64,000 nt of DNA from CAMPJM01 sp964440915 (GTDB lineage Bacteria > Bacteroidota > Bacteroidia > Cytophagales > Cyclobacteriaceae), in the NCBI GenBank assembly GCA_964440915.1, contig CAYTTV010000018.1, positions 1-64,000 on the forward strand, given 5' to 3'. A program made the translations under genes and the position numbers. The notes under the pieces were generated by a model. That model was not told where the DNA came from. It saw only the letters and a program-made list of their open reading frames with translations, and ran no database searches. The first letter of the stretch is position 1. Every line of letters begins with the position of its first letter. Shown piece after piece: positions 16,918 through 26,240 of the stretch.

Positions 16918-18261
16918 TTAAAATTGCTTTATTGCTTCCCCTAAATCCAGCACTTGTACCGTATCGTTGAAAACACTTTCCAAAATGCTGCTTCCCACTG
17001 CTGATCTGTACCCTCCTGCACAGTGAACCACTACAGGCTTGTCTGATGGTAATTCATGAACCCTTTCTCTCAATTGCCCTAAGGGTATATTTATGCTACC
17101 TTTAAAAACCTTGTTTACCCTTACCTCTCCGTCGTCACGAACATCGAGAATAGTAAAATCTTCCGGCTGGCCTTTTAACGCCTTAGCATCTGCATATTGG
17201 CCTTTTTCGTTCAAAACAAACATATCATCCACCACCAAAGCCCCTTTAACAAATCGCTCATAGCCTATTTTAGCAGACTTTCCGATCACATCATCAAGAT
17301 TTTCAGGGGATTCAGCCAAAAGATAAAAGGCTTCATCCGGCGCAACAATTGTCCCAAGCCATTGCTCAAACTTCTCTCCATTAGGGATATTGATCGCACC
17401 TTTTATATGACCTTTTTTAAAATTTTCGGACTTTCGAGTATCTATGATCAGCACTCCGTCCTTCATAGAGTCCTGCGTATTAAGCCTAGGCACTTTTTTT
17501 ATGCTTTCTTCATAAGGTTCAAATCCTTTCCTATTCATTTCTACTGTATAAGGAAAATACTTAGGTATATTGACTTGCCCTTCCAACAGCGTTTTTACAA
17601 ACCCCGCCTTTTCCTGCGCTTGCATGGCCCAATTTCTCTCCTTTTCTTTCCCAATGGTAGAATATGTTTCATCCATAGACATGGATTTGCCACAGGCTGA
17701 ACCTCCACCATGAGCAGGATATACAAATACTTCGTCGGGCAACGGTATAAATATGTTCTGAACAGTATCATACATTTGAGCGGCCAATTCTTCCTTCTTC
17801 ATATTGATGTTGCCAGCACCTTCCCTGAGATCTGGACGTCCCACATCCCCTACAAATAAGGAATCTCCTGTAAATACCGCATGCTTTTTACCATTCTCAT
17901 CAAGCAACAAATAAGTATTGTGATCAGGTGAATGACCAGGCGTAAATACTGCCCTAAAAGTTACTTGTCCAATCTTTACCTCATCGCCGTTTTCCATAGG
18001 CACAAAGTTATAAGCGGCCCCTACTTTGGGGTTCACGTAAATTTTAGCACCGAACCTCTTTTGAAATTCTAGGTGACTGCTAGCAAAATCTGCGTGGGGA
18101 TGGGTTTCAAAAACAGCCACTATTTTGGCTTTATGCTTTTGAGCAAAGTCTATAAATGGCTGGGGGTCTCTCCCTGGGTCAACTAGTGCTACCTTGCCAT
18201 CGCTTTCGATAGCATATGCGCCATGCGCCAAACCCTTATCGTACATCTGTTCTATGTTCAT
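16918..18261 (-). CDS. persulfide dioxygenase-like MBL protein fused to two rhodanese domains
   Basis: A 447-residue cytoplasmic protein. Residues 1-240 form a metallo-beta-lactamase fold of the ETHE1/PDO type with T-H54-P-H56-A-D58, then TPGHSPDHN, GDSLFVGDVGRPD and YPAHGGG. Two rhodanese domains follow: the first (about 255-345) has no cysteine in its active loop (LAESPENL) and is probably inactive, the second has Cys414 in HCAGGYRS. The protein should oxidise persulfide to sulfite and shuttle sulfane sulfur to or from thiosulfate. The neighbouring exporter and YeeE genes fit sulfite and thiosulfate handling. Confidence 0.9.
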   Translation of the reverse strand: MNIEQMYDKGLAHGAYAIESDGKVALVDPGRDPQPFIDFAQKHKAKIVAVFETHPHADFASSHLEFQKRFGAKIYVNPKVGAAYNFVPMENGDEVKIGQVTFRAVFTPGHSPDHNTYLLLDENGKKHAVFTGDSLFVGDVGRPDLREGAGNINMKKEELAAQMYDTVQNIFIPLPDEVFVYPAHGGGSACGKSMSMDETYSTIGKEKERNWAMQAQEKAGFVKTLLEGQVNIPKYFPYTVEMNRKGFEPYEESIKKVPRLNTQDSMKDGVLIIDTRKSENFKKGHIKGAINIPNGEKFEQWLGTIVAPDEAFYLLAESPENLDDVIGKSAKIGYERFVKGALVVDDMFVLNEKGQYADAKALKGQPEDFTILDVRDDGEVRVNKVFKGSINIPLGQLRERVHELPSDKPVVVHCAGGYRSAVGSSILESVFNDTVQVLDLGEAIKQF

Positions 18262-18287
18262 ACTATATCGATTATGTTACCTTATAA

Positions 18288-19091
18288 TTATAATAATTCA
18301 TTTCCTATGATCAAGATGGACATGATTAAAATAAACCACCCAAAACCTTTTTTTAATTTTTCACCGTCAATAAAGTTGGACAAATAACTTCCTATAAACA
18401 CGCCAAAAATTGCAAAAACGGTAATAACGCTCAAAAATCCCCAATCCAGGTACTGATCAGACATTAGATCGCCCACAAACCCGATCAGAGATTTGGCTGC
18501 AATAATCATCAATGAGGTACCTACCGCCATTTTCATCGGCAATTTGGCAAAGAGCACCAATGCAGGTATTATCAAAAAACCGCCTCCTGCGCCTACAATA
18601 CCCGTCATCACACCTACGACAGCACCTTCTAACAATATAAGCGGATAATTAAATTTTAAGGGCCTTATTTCCTCTCCGTTTGTTTCCTTTCCTTCGCTTG
18701 ATCTAACCATTGATATAGAGGCCATTAACATAATCAAAGCAAAAAACAGCATAATCCCCACAGATTTAGTGACCGTTAGGGAGCCTATGGAAAATAAGAT
18801 ATCGGGCAGAGCAGGAACAATAAAGCGTCTGGTGAGAAATACAAATACAAAAGCCGGAATCGAAAATATAACAGCGGTTTTATAGCTCACAAGTTGTTTT
18901 TGCATAAACTTGATGGCCCCTGCCAACGAGGTAAGCCCTACTATAAACAAGGAATAGGCAGTAGAAAGCACCGGCTCCACACCAAATAAATACACCAAAA
19001 CCGGAACGGTAAGAATAGACCCTCCACCTCCTACAAGCCCTAAGGAAATCCCGATAACGCAAGCCCCTATATATCCCAAAAACTCCATCAT
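18288..19091 (-). CDS. TauE/SafE-family sulfite exporter
   Basis: A 267-residue membrane protein with about eight segments and the two-fold repeat typical of TauE/SafE, each half starting with a Gly-rich GGGGS/GAGGGF motif (near residues 22 and 166). Family members export sulfite, sulfoacetate or related anions. It sits 26 bases before the persulfide dioxygenase gene, so removal of the sulfite formed by that enzyme is the natural role. Two adjacent ATGs (19091, 19088) are possible starts. Confidence 0.88.
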   Translation of the reverse strand: MMEFLGYIGACVIGISLGLVGGGGSILTVPVLVYLFGVEPVLSTAYSLFIVGLTSLAGAIKFMQKQLVSYKTAVIFSIPAFVFVFLTRRFIVPALPDILFSIGSLTVTKSVGIMLFFALIMLMASISMVRSSEGKETNGEEIRPLKFNYPLILLEGAVVGVMTGIVGAGGGFLIIPALVLFAKLPMKMAVGTSLMIIAAKSLIGFVGDLMSDQYLDWGFLSVITVFAIFGVFIGSYLSNFIDGEKLKKGFGWFILIMSILIIGNELL

Positions 19092-19177
19092 GGTCCTTTA
19101 CCTAATTGCCCAATTGATTACACTTAATACTTTAAGATCAATTACTTTATTCAATAGTGTACAGCTATTTATATTTC

Positions 19178-19486
19178 TCATACTTGAATAGCTTCACAAG
19201 ATTCTATACAGGCGATTACTTTGATAACCTCCTCCAGCTTTATAGAATAATACATATTCTTCCCTTCTCTTTCTGACTGAAGAATCCCCTTGATTTTCAT
19301 GTTATTCAGGTGGTGCGAAGTCAGCGATTGCTCTAAGCCGAGCTGTTCGCCTATATCGTTGACTGACATTTTCTTGTTTTTATCTAAAAGCTCCACAATC
19401 GCTAGCCGTACAGGATGTGCGATTGTCTTCAGTATGAAAGCAACCTGTTCTAACTTTTTTGCTTCTATGGCCATATTCTCATTCAT
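19178..19486 (-). CDS. ArsR/SmtB-family regulator of the sulfur operon
   Basis: A 102-residue winged-helix repressor: recognition region VNDIGEQLGLEQSLTSHHLNNMKIKGIL (41-69) and wing SEREGKNMYY (71-80). Its only cysteines are Cys93 and Cys97 in the last helix. The BigR/SqrR persulfide sensors use one N-terminal and one C-terminal cysteine, so this arrangement differs. Heading the exporter-dioxygenase-YeeE set, it probably senses persulfide or a related sulfur species and represses the operon. A perfect palindrome sits 20 bases upstream of its start. Confidence 0.85.
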   Translation of the reverse strand: MNENMAIEAKKLEQVAFILKTIAHPVRLAIVELLDKNKKMSVNDIGEQLGLEQSLTSHHLNNMKIKGILQSEREGKNMYYSIKLEEVIKVIACIESCEAIQV

Positions 19487-19506
19487 TTAAACCAACAACA
19501 ATCCTT

Positions 19507-19526
19507 ATATGAATAAAAGTTCATAT
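19507..19526. promoter_or_regulatory. ArsR/SmtB-type operator
   Basis: ATATGAATAAAAGTTCATAT: perfect 7-bp arms (ATATGAA / TTCATAT) around a 6-base spacer, directly upstream of the arsR-type gene start at 19486. Arm sequence and spacing closely resemble known SmtB/ArsR operators with ATGAA/TTCAT cores. It is well placed for autoregulation of the sulfur operon. Confidence 0.7.
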
Positions 19527-19903
19527 GTACATACATAATTATTTAAATATGTTGTTATGGACAATTAATTACAGAAAGGAAGGAATGTAGAAGACTGGGA
19601 AACGAGCGGATTAAAACAGTTGAATTTAAAGCCCTAAGCAATTATCTCAAGTAGTACTTCAATTAAAAATCTAAAGATGATATACCCGATAAAGAAAAAA
19701 TTCAGAGTTGTTACGGGTTTTAAAGGGATAAAACTATAAAAGAGCGTGTTAGGACTCAAAAACAATCTCTCTAGGGGAAGTTATGGATTTGATTTATAGG
19801 TAAGCCTTCGAAGCATTTTTTTTTATGTTTACTATTTCAAGGACTTTTATTGAGATTCAACATGGCATAGGTGATATGCTTATACTGCTTGTGAACTGGG
19901 CCA
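19527..19903. other. intergenic DNA, no gene seen
   Basis: About 380 AT-rich bases between the ArsR operator and the end of the phosphatase gene. It must contain the promoter of the minus-strand sulfur operon, but no TAnnTTTG element is evident. A T9 run at about 19816-19824 is not preceded by a stable hairpin. No RNA gene is recognised. Confidence 0.4.
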
Positions 19904-21862
19904 TTAAACCCTCACTCCTATTACAAGCATGTCATCGGTTTGCTCAAAATTGCCTCGCCATTTTTCCATAGTTTCCGCTATAGTGGCTCTTTGAGCTTCC
20001 ATACTTAAGGATTGGATCGAGGTCAGAAGGTCCTTCCACCGTTTATTCATAAACTTCTTATTTAGCTTTTCTCCGAATTGATCGGTTATCCCATCAGAGA
20101 AAAGGTAGAAGGTGTCGTTGGTGTTCAATTGGATGGTATGGTCTTCAAAGCATTTCTTTTGCCTGTTGAAAGTACCCCCCACCGAATGTTTACTACCCTT
20201 AATCGCATTAAACATATTGTCTTTAAAAAAATACAGGGGTCTTTTAGCTCCAGCAAACACCAGTTCACCATTGGTGGTGTCATATAAACAAATGGCGATG
20301 TCCATGCCATCATTCTTATTCATATTGAAATTCTCCTGGTGCAAAGTATTGAGCACGCTTTTGTTCAACTCATATAGGATTTCGGAGGGTTTGTATATAT
20401 CATGCTCCAGAACTATTTGGTTGAGCATGGAATTTCCCATCACGGTCATAAATGCCCCTGGAACGCCGTGTCCTGTACAGTCTACAGCCGCCATTACCAA
20501 GAAATTGCCCCTTCCCGCAAACCAAAAGAAGTCGCCATTTACGATATCACGAGGGGTGCAATAGATAAAGGCTTCTTTAAATACTTTATCCAACATGGTC
20601 GTGTCGGGCAGGATAGCTTCTTGGATTCCTTTCGCATACAAAATACTGTCCAATATGTTCAAGTTCTTGTTCGCAATCTCCCTGTTCTGGTGCTCTAGCA
20701 TCTCATTGGCTTTCTGCTTAAAGTGGTACTTATGATAAAGTATTCCTACTACAGCCAGAAAGAGCAACAATGAGCCCATGAGAAAATAGCTCACCGACCT
20801 GTTTTTGGCAAGGTTCAGGTTTCTGATTTCTGCCTCCTTTTTCAATAACTCAATTTCCTTTTCACGCTTTTGTATTCTATAATCCGTTTCGATCCTAGCA
20901 ATCTTTATGGCGCTGTCCTCATTTATTACCGAATCTTTATTGGCTGTGTACAACTTATAGTATTCGAGCCCTCGTTCAAAATTTCGCAGCCCGGAATAGG
21001 CATCGGATAATCCCTTATAACTTTCTTGAATATTAACCACCGCTTGGACGGCCTTACCCAAGCTCAATGCCGTTTGATATATTTCTATAGCTCTGGTGTA
21101 GTTTCTGGACTTCAGATAAACTTTGGCAAGGTTGTTATAGAGTTGGGCTTTTTCATACGTACTGAGCACCTCATTTTTGGCCAAGGCCAGGTTAAAATAA
21201 TAAAGAGCAGAATCATACATGTTTAAAGCAGTATAACTTTCGCCAATATTATTGAGTGATTTTGTTATTCCTTCTTGGTTATCCAATAACTGGTCTAGCG
21301 TCAGGGACTGATTAAAATACTCGAGGGCCTCATGTACCTGGCCCATATTTAAATGGATATAGCCTATATTGCTTATGGTGCTGGCCATAAACAAAGAATC
21401 CTTGAACTCTTCTTTAATCGTAAGTGATCTTTGGTAATAATTGAGGGCCTTTTCCTCCTGCCCTATTTCTTCAAAAACAACCCCCAAGTTATTATAGGCT
21501 TGTGCCACCCCTTTCATGTTGTTTCGACCTTCTTCTATGCGTAGGGATTGCAAAAAACTTTGGATTGTTTTTTCAAAGTCGCCAATGTTATAATAGGTGA
21601 TTCCGAGGTTTTGGAGACCTTCTACCATAGCCGTTGAGTCGCCTAGCTCTTCCGCCATGGCTAGGTACCGCTCACCAAAATCTATAGACATCTGCGGTGC
21701 ATAGTTTCTGGTATTGTTGGAGATTTTCAACAACAACGCCATCTTTTCCTGACCCTTTAAGCCTTGGACTTGATTTTCCAAGCTATCAGCATCTTGCGCC
21801 ATAGCATTATACTGCAAAATGCCCAAGAGCAGAAAAAGGTTTGTGAAAATCAAACGGGTCAT
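19904..21862 (-). CDS. TPR-containing SpoIIE-type PP2C phosphatase
   Basis: A 652-residue sensor-effector. It has a signal peptide (about 1-22), periplasmic TPR repeats to about residue 320 (at least six, with NNLGVVFEEIGQEEKALNYYQRSL type units), a membrane helix near 357-377, a short coiled coil, and a cytoplasmic SpoIIE phosphatase domain (about 410-652). Metal-binding motifs AVDCTGHGVPGAF, NDGMDIA, FSDGITDQFG and DDMLV are intact. Such proteins dephosphorylate anti-sigma-antagonist-type partners; none is encoded nearby. It is divergent from a TPR gene and opens a TPR-rich signalling stretch. Confidence 0.88.
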   Translation of the reverse strand: MTRLIFTNLFLLLGILQYNAMAQDADSLENQVQGLKGQEKMALLLKISNNTRNYAPQMSIDFGERYLAMAEELGDSTAMVEGLQNLGITYYNIGDFEKTIQSFLQSLRIEEGRNNMKGVAQAYNNLGVVFEEIGQEEKALNYYQRSLTIKEEFKDSLFMASTISNIGYIHLNMGQVHEALEYFNQSLTLDQLLDNQEGITKSLNNIGESYTALNMYDSALYYFNLALAKNEVLSTYEKAQLYNNLAKVYLKSRNYTRAIEIYQTALSLGKAVQAVVNIQESYKGLSDAYSGLRNFERGLEYYKLYTANKDSVINEDSAIKIARIETDYRIQKREKEIELLKKEAEIRNLNLAKNRSVSYFLMGSLLLFLAVVGILYHKYHFKQKANEMLEHQNREIANKNLNILDSILYAKGIQEAILPDTTMLDKVFKEAFIYCTPRDIVNGDFFWFAGRGNFLVMAAVDCTGHGVPGAFMTVMGNSMLNQIVLEHDIYKPSEILYELNKSVLNTLHQENFNMNKNDGMDIAICLYDTTNGELVFAGAKRPLYFFKDNMFNAIKGSKHSVGGTFNRQKKCFEDHTIQLNTNDTFYLFSDGITDQFGEKLNKKFMNKRWKDLLTSIQSLSMEAQRATIAETMEKWRGNFEQTDDMLVIGVRV

Positions 21863-22196
21863 TATTATGCTTAAGCCGATCTAATTACATGGGATTTTAA
21901 CCTGAAAGATAGAATATTTTTTTTGTTTAACATAGACAAAGATGGAGTACTTACATTGTAATTTATAAAGACCGTTTTATTTACAATAAAAAATGTCTTT
22001 TGTTTTATTTCTATCTTAAGGCAGCATTTTGTTTATCATTAATTGATATTCTTTCGCTTTATTCGAGTAAGATGTTAATTATTCTTATTTTTGAAAAATA
22101 GTCTTTTGATTTTTCCTGATATGCATCTCATGATGTTTTACCTTTTTACTGGAAGAATCACCCGTAGACATTTTGATAATTTTGTATTTTTATAAG
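21863..22196. other. divergent intergenic region with a -7 element
   Basis: A 334-base AT-rich region between the phosphatase (minus) and TPR (plus) genes. TAATTTTG at 22177-22184 matches the Bacteroidota -7 consensus and would give the TPR gene a very short leader, since its ATG is at 22197. No TTTG is seen at the standard -33 position. For the phosphatase, TATCTTTC about 60 bases upstream is a one-mismatch candidate. Nothing else stands out. Confidence 0.4.
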
Positions 22197-22901
22197 ATGA
22201 CACATTATTCTCAATACTATATCAATGGGATAGAAAAGTGTAGAGAAGGAAACTTTGAAGAGGGCATAGCTTATTTTGATAAGGCCCTCTCCTTGCGTCC
22301 TGACCACACCGAAAGTATCTATAATAGGGCCAAGGCTAAGTTTAAACTCAAAAGATTTGAAGAATGCATTATCGACCTTGATTTGGCTTTGGATATTGCG
22401 CCACAAAACCCCGCTTTTTATAGTGAAAGAGCCGTCGTACATTTTCATATGGGGCTAATGGAAAAGTCGCTACAAGACTTAGACGCCGCCGCTAAATTGG
22501 AGCCAGATAACCCTTATCGCTATAGCAGTAGAGCGTACATCAAAGATAAGGCCGGCGATCTTTTGGGTGCTATAGAAGACTATGCAAAAGCCATAGCTTT
22601 AGATCCTGAAGACGCTATCGCATACAATAATAAGGGACTAGTAGAAGAAAAATTAGGCTATTATAACCGATCCAAAGAAAGTTTTAGAAAAGCCGATGCC
22701 CTTGCTGAAGGGGAAAATCCGGGAGAAGTAAGAGAAACCGAAAGCAAAAAACCAGAGGAAGTAATTGCTGAGACCAAGCGAAATACGCTATACCCTATTA
22801 AGGATTATTATAAATGGGGTAAAAAAGCCCTCAGCTCCAAGGAAGGCTTCAAAGACTTTATTAGCTTCGCCATCGATGTATTTAAAGGAAAAAACCAGTA
22901 A
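22197..22901 (+). CDS. cytoplasmic TPR repeat protein
   Basis: A 234-residue protein with four to five tetratricopeptide units in residues 1-150 (for example AIEDYAKAIALDPEDAIAYNNKGLVEEKLGYY) and a lysine-rich C-terminal tail. It lacks a signal peptide when started at ATG 22197; an ATG 8 codons upstream adds only hydrophobic residues and would overlap the -7 element. It probably acts as a protein-protein scaffold; the partner is unknown. It lies between a phosphatase and a histidine kinase gene. Confidence 0.82.
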   Translation: MTHYSQYYINGIEKCREGNFEEGIAYFDKALSLRPDHTESIYNRAKAKFKLKRFEECIIDLDLALDIAPQNPAFYSERAVVHFHMGLMEKSLQDLDAAAKLEPDNPYRYSSRAYIKDKAGDLLGAIEDYAKAIALDPEDAIAYNNKGLVEEKLGYYNRSKESFRKADALAEGENPGEVRETESKKPEEVIAETKRNTLYPIKDYYKWGKKALSSKEGFKDFISFAIDVFKGKNQ

Positions 22902-22985
22902 GAGAATTTATGATAAGTGATGGCTAGAGTGTTGAAATAGTGGATTAAATACGGCATGCATTCAATTAATGCCTTATGCTTTCCT

Positions 22986-25310
22986 TTAATTTATATAAGG
23001 AAGTTCGATAATGAAAGTAGTACCAACGTTTTCTTTGCTTTGCAGGATTATTTTCCCTTTTAATTTTTCTGTTGCATTTTTAAGGATGTACAGTCCCAGT
23101 CCAGACCCTCGAGATATTTCATTACCCCTAAAGAACATATCAAATACTTTGGTTTGAACTTCTTCGGAAATTCCAATGCCGTTATCCTCCACTCTTATTG
23201 TCAAGAGTTTGTCGTGTTGGGATTCTACACGGATATCCACTATCGCAGCGAGATTTATTTTTGAATACTTTATAGCGTTTTCCACAAGATTTTGAAGGAT
23301 AGTGGTAATCATACCTTTATCACTGATGAAATCCTTTTTGACATTTACTTTTACCTTAAAAGTAATGTTCGAGAACTCATTAAGATGCCGGAACGAGTCT
23401 ATGGCATCATTGATAATATCCATGAAGTTAATTGATACCTGTCCCGACTTGTTTTCTTTGATTCTGGTCAAATTGATCAAGGCTAGTATAATCTCATTTA
23501 ACCTCAGGATTTGCTTATTAAACATTTCAAAGAAAGCCAACGACTTTTCATCCTTGACTTCATATTGTACTATTTGATACAGTCCCAACAAAGACGAAAT
23601 CGGCCCACGGAGGTCGTGCGATGCCCTATAAACAAAAGTATCAAGCTCAGCATTCTTGAAAAGCAGATCTTGTTCGGTTCTTTTTTGGGTAGAAATGTCC
23701 CTGATAATCAACGAGAAGCTATTGATCGTTTCATCCCTGCCAAAGTGAGCTACCATGACCATTGACACGGGCACTACTTGACCATTTTCGCTTATCAGTT
23801 CCGTTTCACCTTTCCATATACCTTCTGAAGCTGCAGCAGGCAAAGCTGTACTTTTCAGCACTTCCTTTGCTTCTGTCTTTTGGAGGTCAAAAAAGTTCAA
23901 ACCTTTAATTATATTCTTCTCTAAAAGACCGTAAAAATACCTTCCCGATTGATTTAGGTATACTAGCTGGCCCTTTGTATCGATGACTACTACTATATCA
24001 GGTGTTACTTCTACCAAGGCAGTCAGCCTCTCCTTCTCCTCCTCGATAATTTTCATCGAGGTTATATCCTGGATAGTGCCGTACAATTTGCTATATCTTT
24101 GATTATTCGTCATTTCGATTTTAATACTCAAATATAGATGACGGATTTGGCCATCCCTTCTAATGATACGATAGCTTATATAATCGAGATAATTCTCATC
24201 CATTGCTTTCATTGCCCGCTGGAAAGAATGGTAATATACAGGCAGATCCTCAGGATGAATCATTTTCTCAAACTCCTCTACTTCTATCTCCCCATTTTCT
24301 CCTGTTATGGGCAAGGGTCCGAGAATTTGAGTAATCTCTCCCCCACCATGGTATTTTTTTGTGTCAAATGAAAACTCCCATGTAGTCAAGCTGCCTAACT
24401 TCAAAGCATCATGCAGCTTCTCCTCGCTCTTTGCGAGCTGTTCGGTTCGCTTGGCAATTAAATTTTCAAGTTTGTTTTGGTATTGACGAACTTCTGCTTC
24501 TGCTTTTCTCAATAAAGTTATATCTTGTAATACTCCTTCACAATCAATCACTTCTCCTTTTTTATCATAACCTACCCTAAAAGTGTTGAGGACATTGAGC
24601 ACCCCTCCGTTCTTTCTACAAACCTTAAATTCAATTACATTTTTAATATCGGAATAACGAGGGCCGCCAGGTGCCCCCAAAAGGCCCATAACCCGACTTC
24701 TGTCAGAAGGATGGATATATGTTGATATATAGTGCGCTAATGGCATAACCTTAGGTTCATGCCATTGCTCTCCTATCAGAAAACCGAACTCTTTACTCAT
24801 CTCTATGAGGCTCTGCTGAATGTTGATCCTCCAATAGGCCAACTTTGCCATGCGCATTGCCTCCATATATCGCTTCTGTTCCTTGTTCAATCGCTTATCT
24901 TCACTATTTTTAGCAGGAAACCATTGCTCGTAACCAAGCTCCCTAACGAAGTCCTCAGAGGCCTTCAAAGGAGTGACGATATAACATTCTTCCTTGGGAG
25001 AATTACTGTCTTCACTGTCTATGCGCGTTACTTTTACAGGGTATAGGGCATGAGAACCCTTTAAGTTGGCATGAAAGTCTCCTTCAATTACTTCAGGCCA
25101 TTCTTTTTCATTGGCGTGAGGATGACTGGACATGTGAAAATCTAAGGCTGGAAGACTGAAAAGTTCTTGAACAGGTATGTTCACATCATCGAAAGCAGGT
25201 ATGTCTTTAAAAGTCTTGGTGAAGGCAGGATTGTAGTTGATTACCATCCCCTCTCGGATTATCAGCATCCCCATAGGTGCTTTTATAAAAAAATCTGAAA
25301 AACTTATCAT
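22986..25310 (-). CDS. multi-PAS cytoplasmic sensor histidine kinase
   Basis: A 774-residue kinase without signal peptide or membrane segment. It carries about four PAS domains (roughly 1-110, 160-275, 300-425, 430-545), each later one followed by a PAC-like segment, then a HisKA-type domain with phospho-acceptor His565 in ASHDLRGP and a HATPase domain with N-box LVENAIKYS, G1 DNGIGIS and G2 GSGLGLYILK. It converges with the TPR gene and has no receiver domain or neighbouring response regulator. It should sense a cytoplasmic redox, light or ligand signal. Confidence 0.88.
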   Translation of the reverse strand: MISFSDFFIKAPMGMLIIREGMVINYNPAFTKTFKDIPAFDDVNIPVQELFSLPALDFHMSSHPHANEKEWPEVIEGDFHANLKGSHALYPVKVTRIDSEDSNSPKEECYIVTPLKASEDFVRELGYEQWFPAKNSEDKRLNKEQKRYMEAMRMAKLAYWRINIQQSLIEMSKEFGFLIGEQWHEPKVMPLAHYISTYIHPSDRSRVMGLLGAPGGPRYSDIKNVIEFKVCRKNGGVLNVLNTFRVGYDKKGEVIDCEGVLQDITLLRKAEAEVRQYQNKLENLIAKRTEQLAKSEEKLHDALKLGSLTTWEFSFDTKKYHGGGEITQILGPLPITGENGEIEVEEFEKMIHPEDLPVYYHSFQRAMKAMDENYLDYISYRIIRRDGQIRHLYLSIKIEMTNNQRYSKLYGTIQDITSMKIIEEEKERLTALVEVTPDIVVVIDTKGQLVYLNQSGRYFYGLLEKNIIKGLNFFDLQKTEAKEVLKSTALPAAASEGIWKGETELISENGQVVPVSMVMVAHFGRDETINSFSLIIRDISTQKRTEQDLLFKNAELDTFVYRASHDLRGPISSLLGLYQIVQYEVKDEKSLAFFEMFNKQILRLNEIILALINLTRIKENKSGQVSINFMDIINDAIDSFRHLNEFSNITFKVKVNVKKDFISDKGMITTILQNLVENAIKYSKINLAAIVDIRVESQHDKLLTIRVEDNGIGISEEVQTKVFDMFFRGNEISRGSGLGLYILKNATEKLKGKIILQSKENVGTTFIIELPYIN

Positions 25311-25553
25311 CCAATAAGAATTTAAAGCCCCATCCTTCTAACAGATTACGAATTAATTAATTTAGTAAAAAATTACTACTTAATGAAAATTTTTCCAAAA
25401 ATATTAATATCTGGTTGCTGGTAGGTCGGTATATTTTAAAACAATTAATTTAGAAATTTAAATTAACGTATAAAATTTCATGCTACGAGAAGAATACTCA
25501 AATTATTTTAGAACTTTAAGCGTTCATAAAGGAAATCGACCATATTATTAATA

Positions 25554-26240
25554 ATGAAGTATTATTTCATTGCCTTTTTCATAACATTCATTTTGCTTTA
25601 TTCTCCCACTTGGGCTCAGGACCGAAAACCTACCTCTGAGGCCTATGCGCTACTGCAACAGGCAAAAAAGAAGATGGAGGACGGCGATTATTCTCAGGCC
25701 AACCTGATATTCAGGCGAATGCTAAAGCTTAACTCCATCCTACCCACAGAGATGAGCTATCTTTTTGCAGAAACCCTGTATAAGGTAGGTCAATATGAAA
25801 ACAGCATGAGTTTTTTAAAAAGATATCAGGATATCACTGATCGAAGCAGCGATTATTATTTGCTATCACTTGATCTTGAGAAGGAATTAATGATAAAATT
25901 GCAGGAAATACGTCATTGTGGGTTATGCGACCTTCATGGATATAGGCTGGCGCCATGTGAGTTGTGCCACCAAACGGGCAAAACCGAACAAACATGTCAT
26001 TTGTGTCGAGGAAAGGGTATCATCGCTTGTCCGGTATGCGCAGGCGATGGGGTAATCATATCCTACGATCAATTCAACACCAAGCAATATAGAAGTTGCG
26101 AACGCTGCCAGGCTAAAGGCGTCGTAACTTGTCATGTTTGCCATGGCGAAAAGGAAGTCACCTCTGCTTGCCCCCAATGCGGGGGCAATGGCGCACTGGC
26201 CACCCAACAACTATGTGACCATGTTTCTCGCGGCGATTAA
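25554..26240 (+). CDS. exported TPR protein with DnaJ-like cysteine-rich domain
   Basis: A 228-residue protein: signal peptide (about 1-21, ending TWA-Q), a TPR-like helical part (about 28-110), and a C-terminal domain with seven CxxC pairs at 122/125, 135/138, 148/151, 159/162, 182/185, 193/196 and 206/209, several followed by GxG as in the zinc-binding CxxCxGxG repeats of DnaJ. J-domain and client-binding domains are absent. The signal peptide puts this metal-binding module outside the cytoplasm, which is unusual. Its stop overlaps the convergent TPR lipoprotein gene by four bases. The function is unknown. Confidence 0.82.
   Translation: MKYYFIAFFITFILLYSPTWAQDRKPTSEAYALLQQAKKKMEDGDYSQANLIFRRMLKLNSILPTEMSYLFAETLYKVGQYENSMSFLKRYQDITDRSSDYYLLSLDLEKELMIKLQEIRHCGLCDLHGYRLAPCELCHQTGKTEQTCHLCRGKGIIACPVCAGDGVIISYDQFNTKQYRSCERCQAKGVVTCHVCHGEKEVTSACPQCGGNGALATQQLCDHVSRGD

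Noticed and set aside
19800..19826. possible terminator before a T9 run
   Set aside because: No stable stem precedes the T-run, and no plus-strand gene lies upstream to need one.
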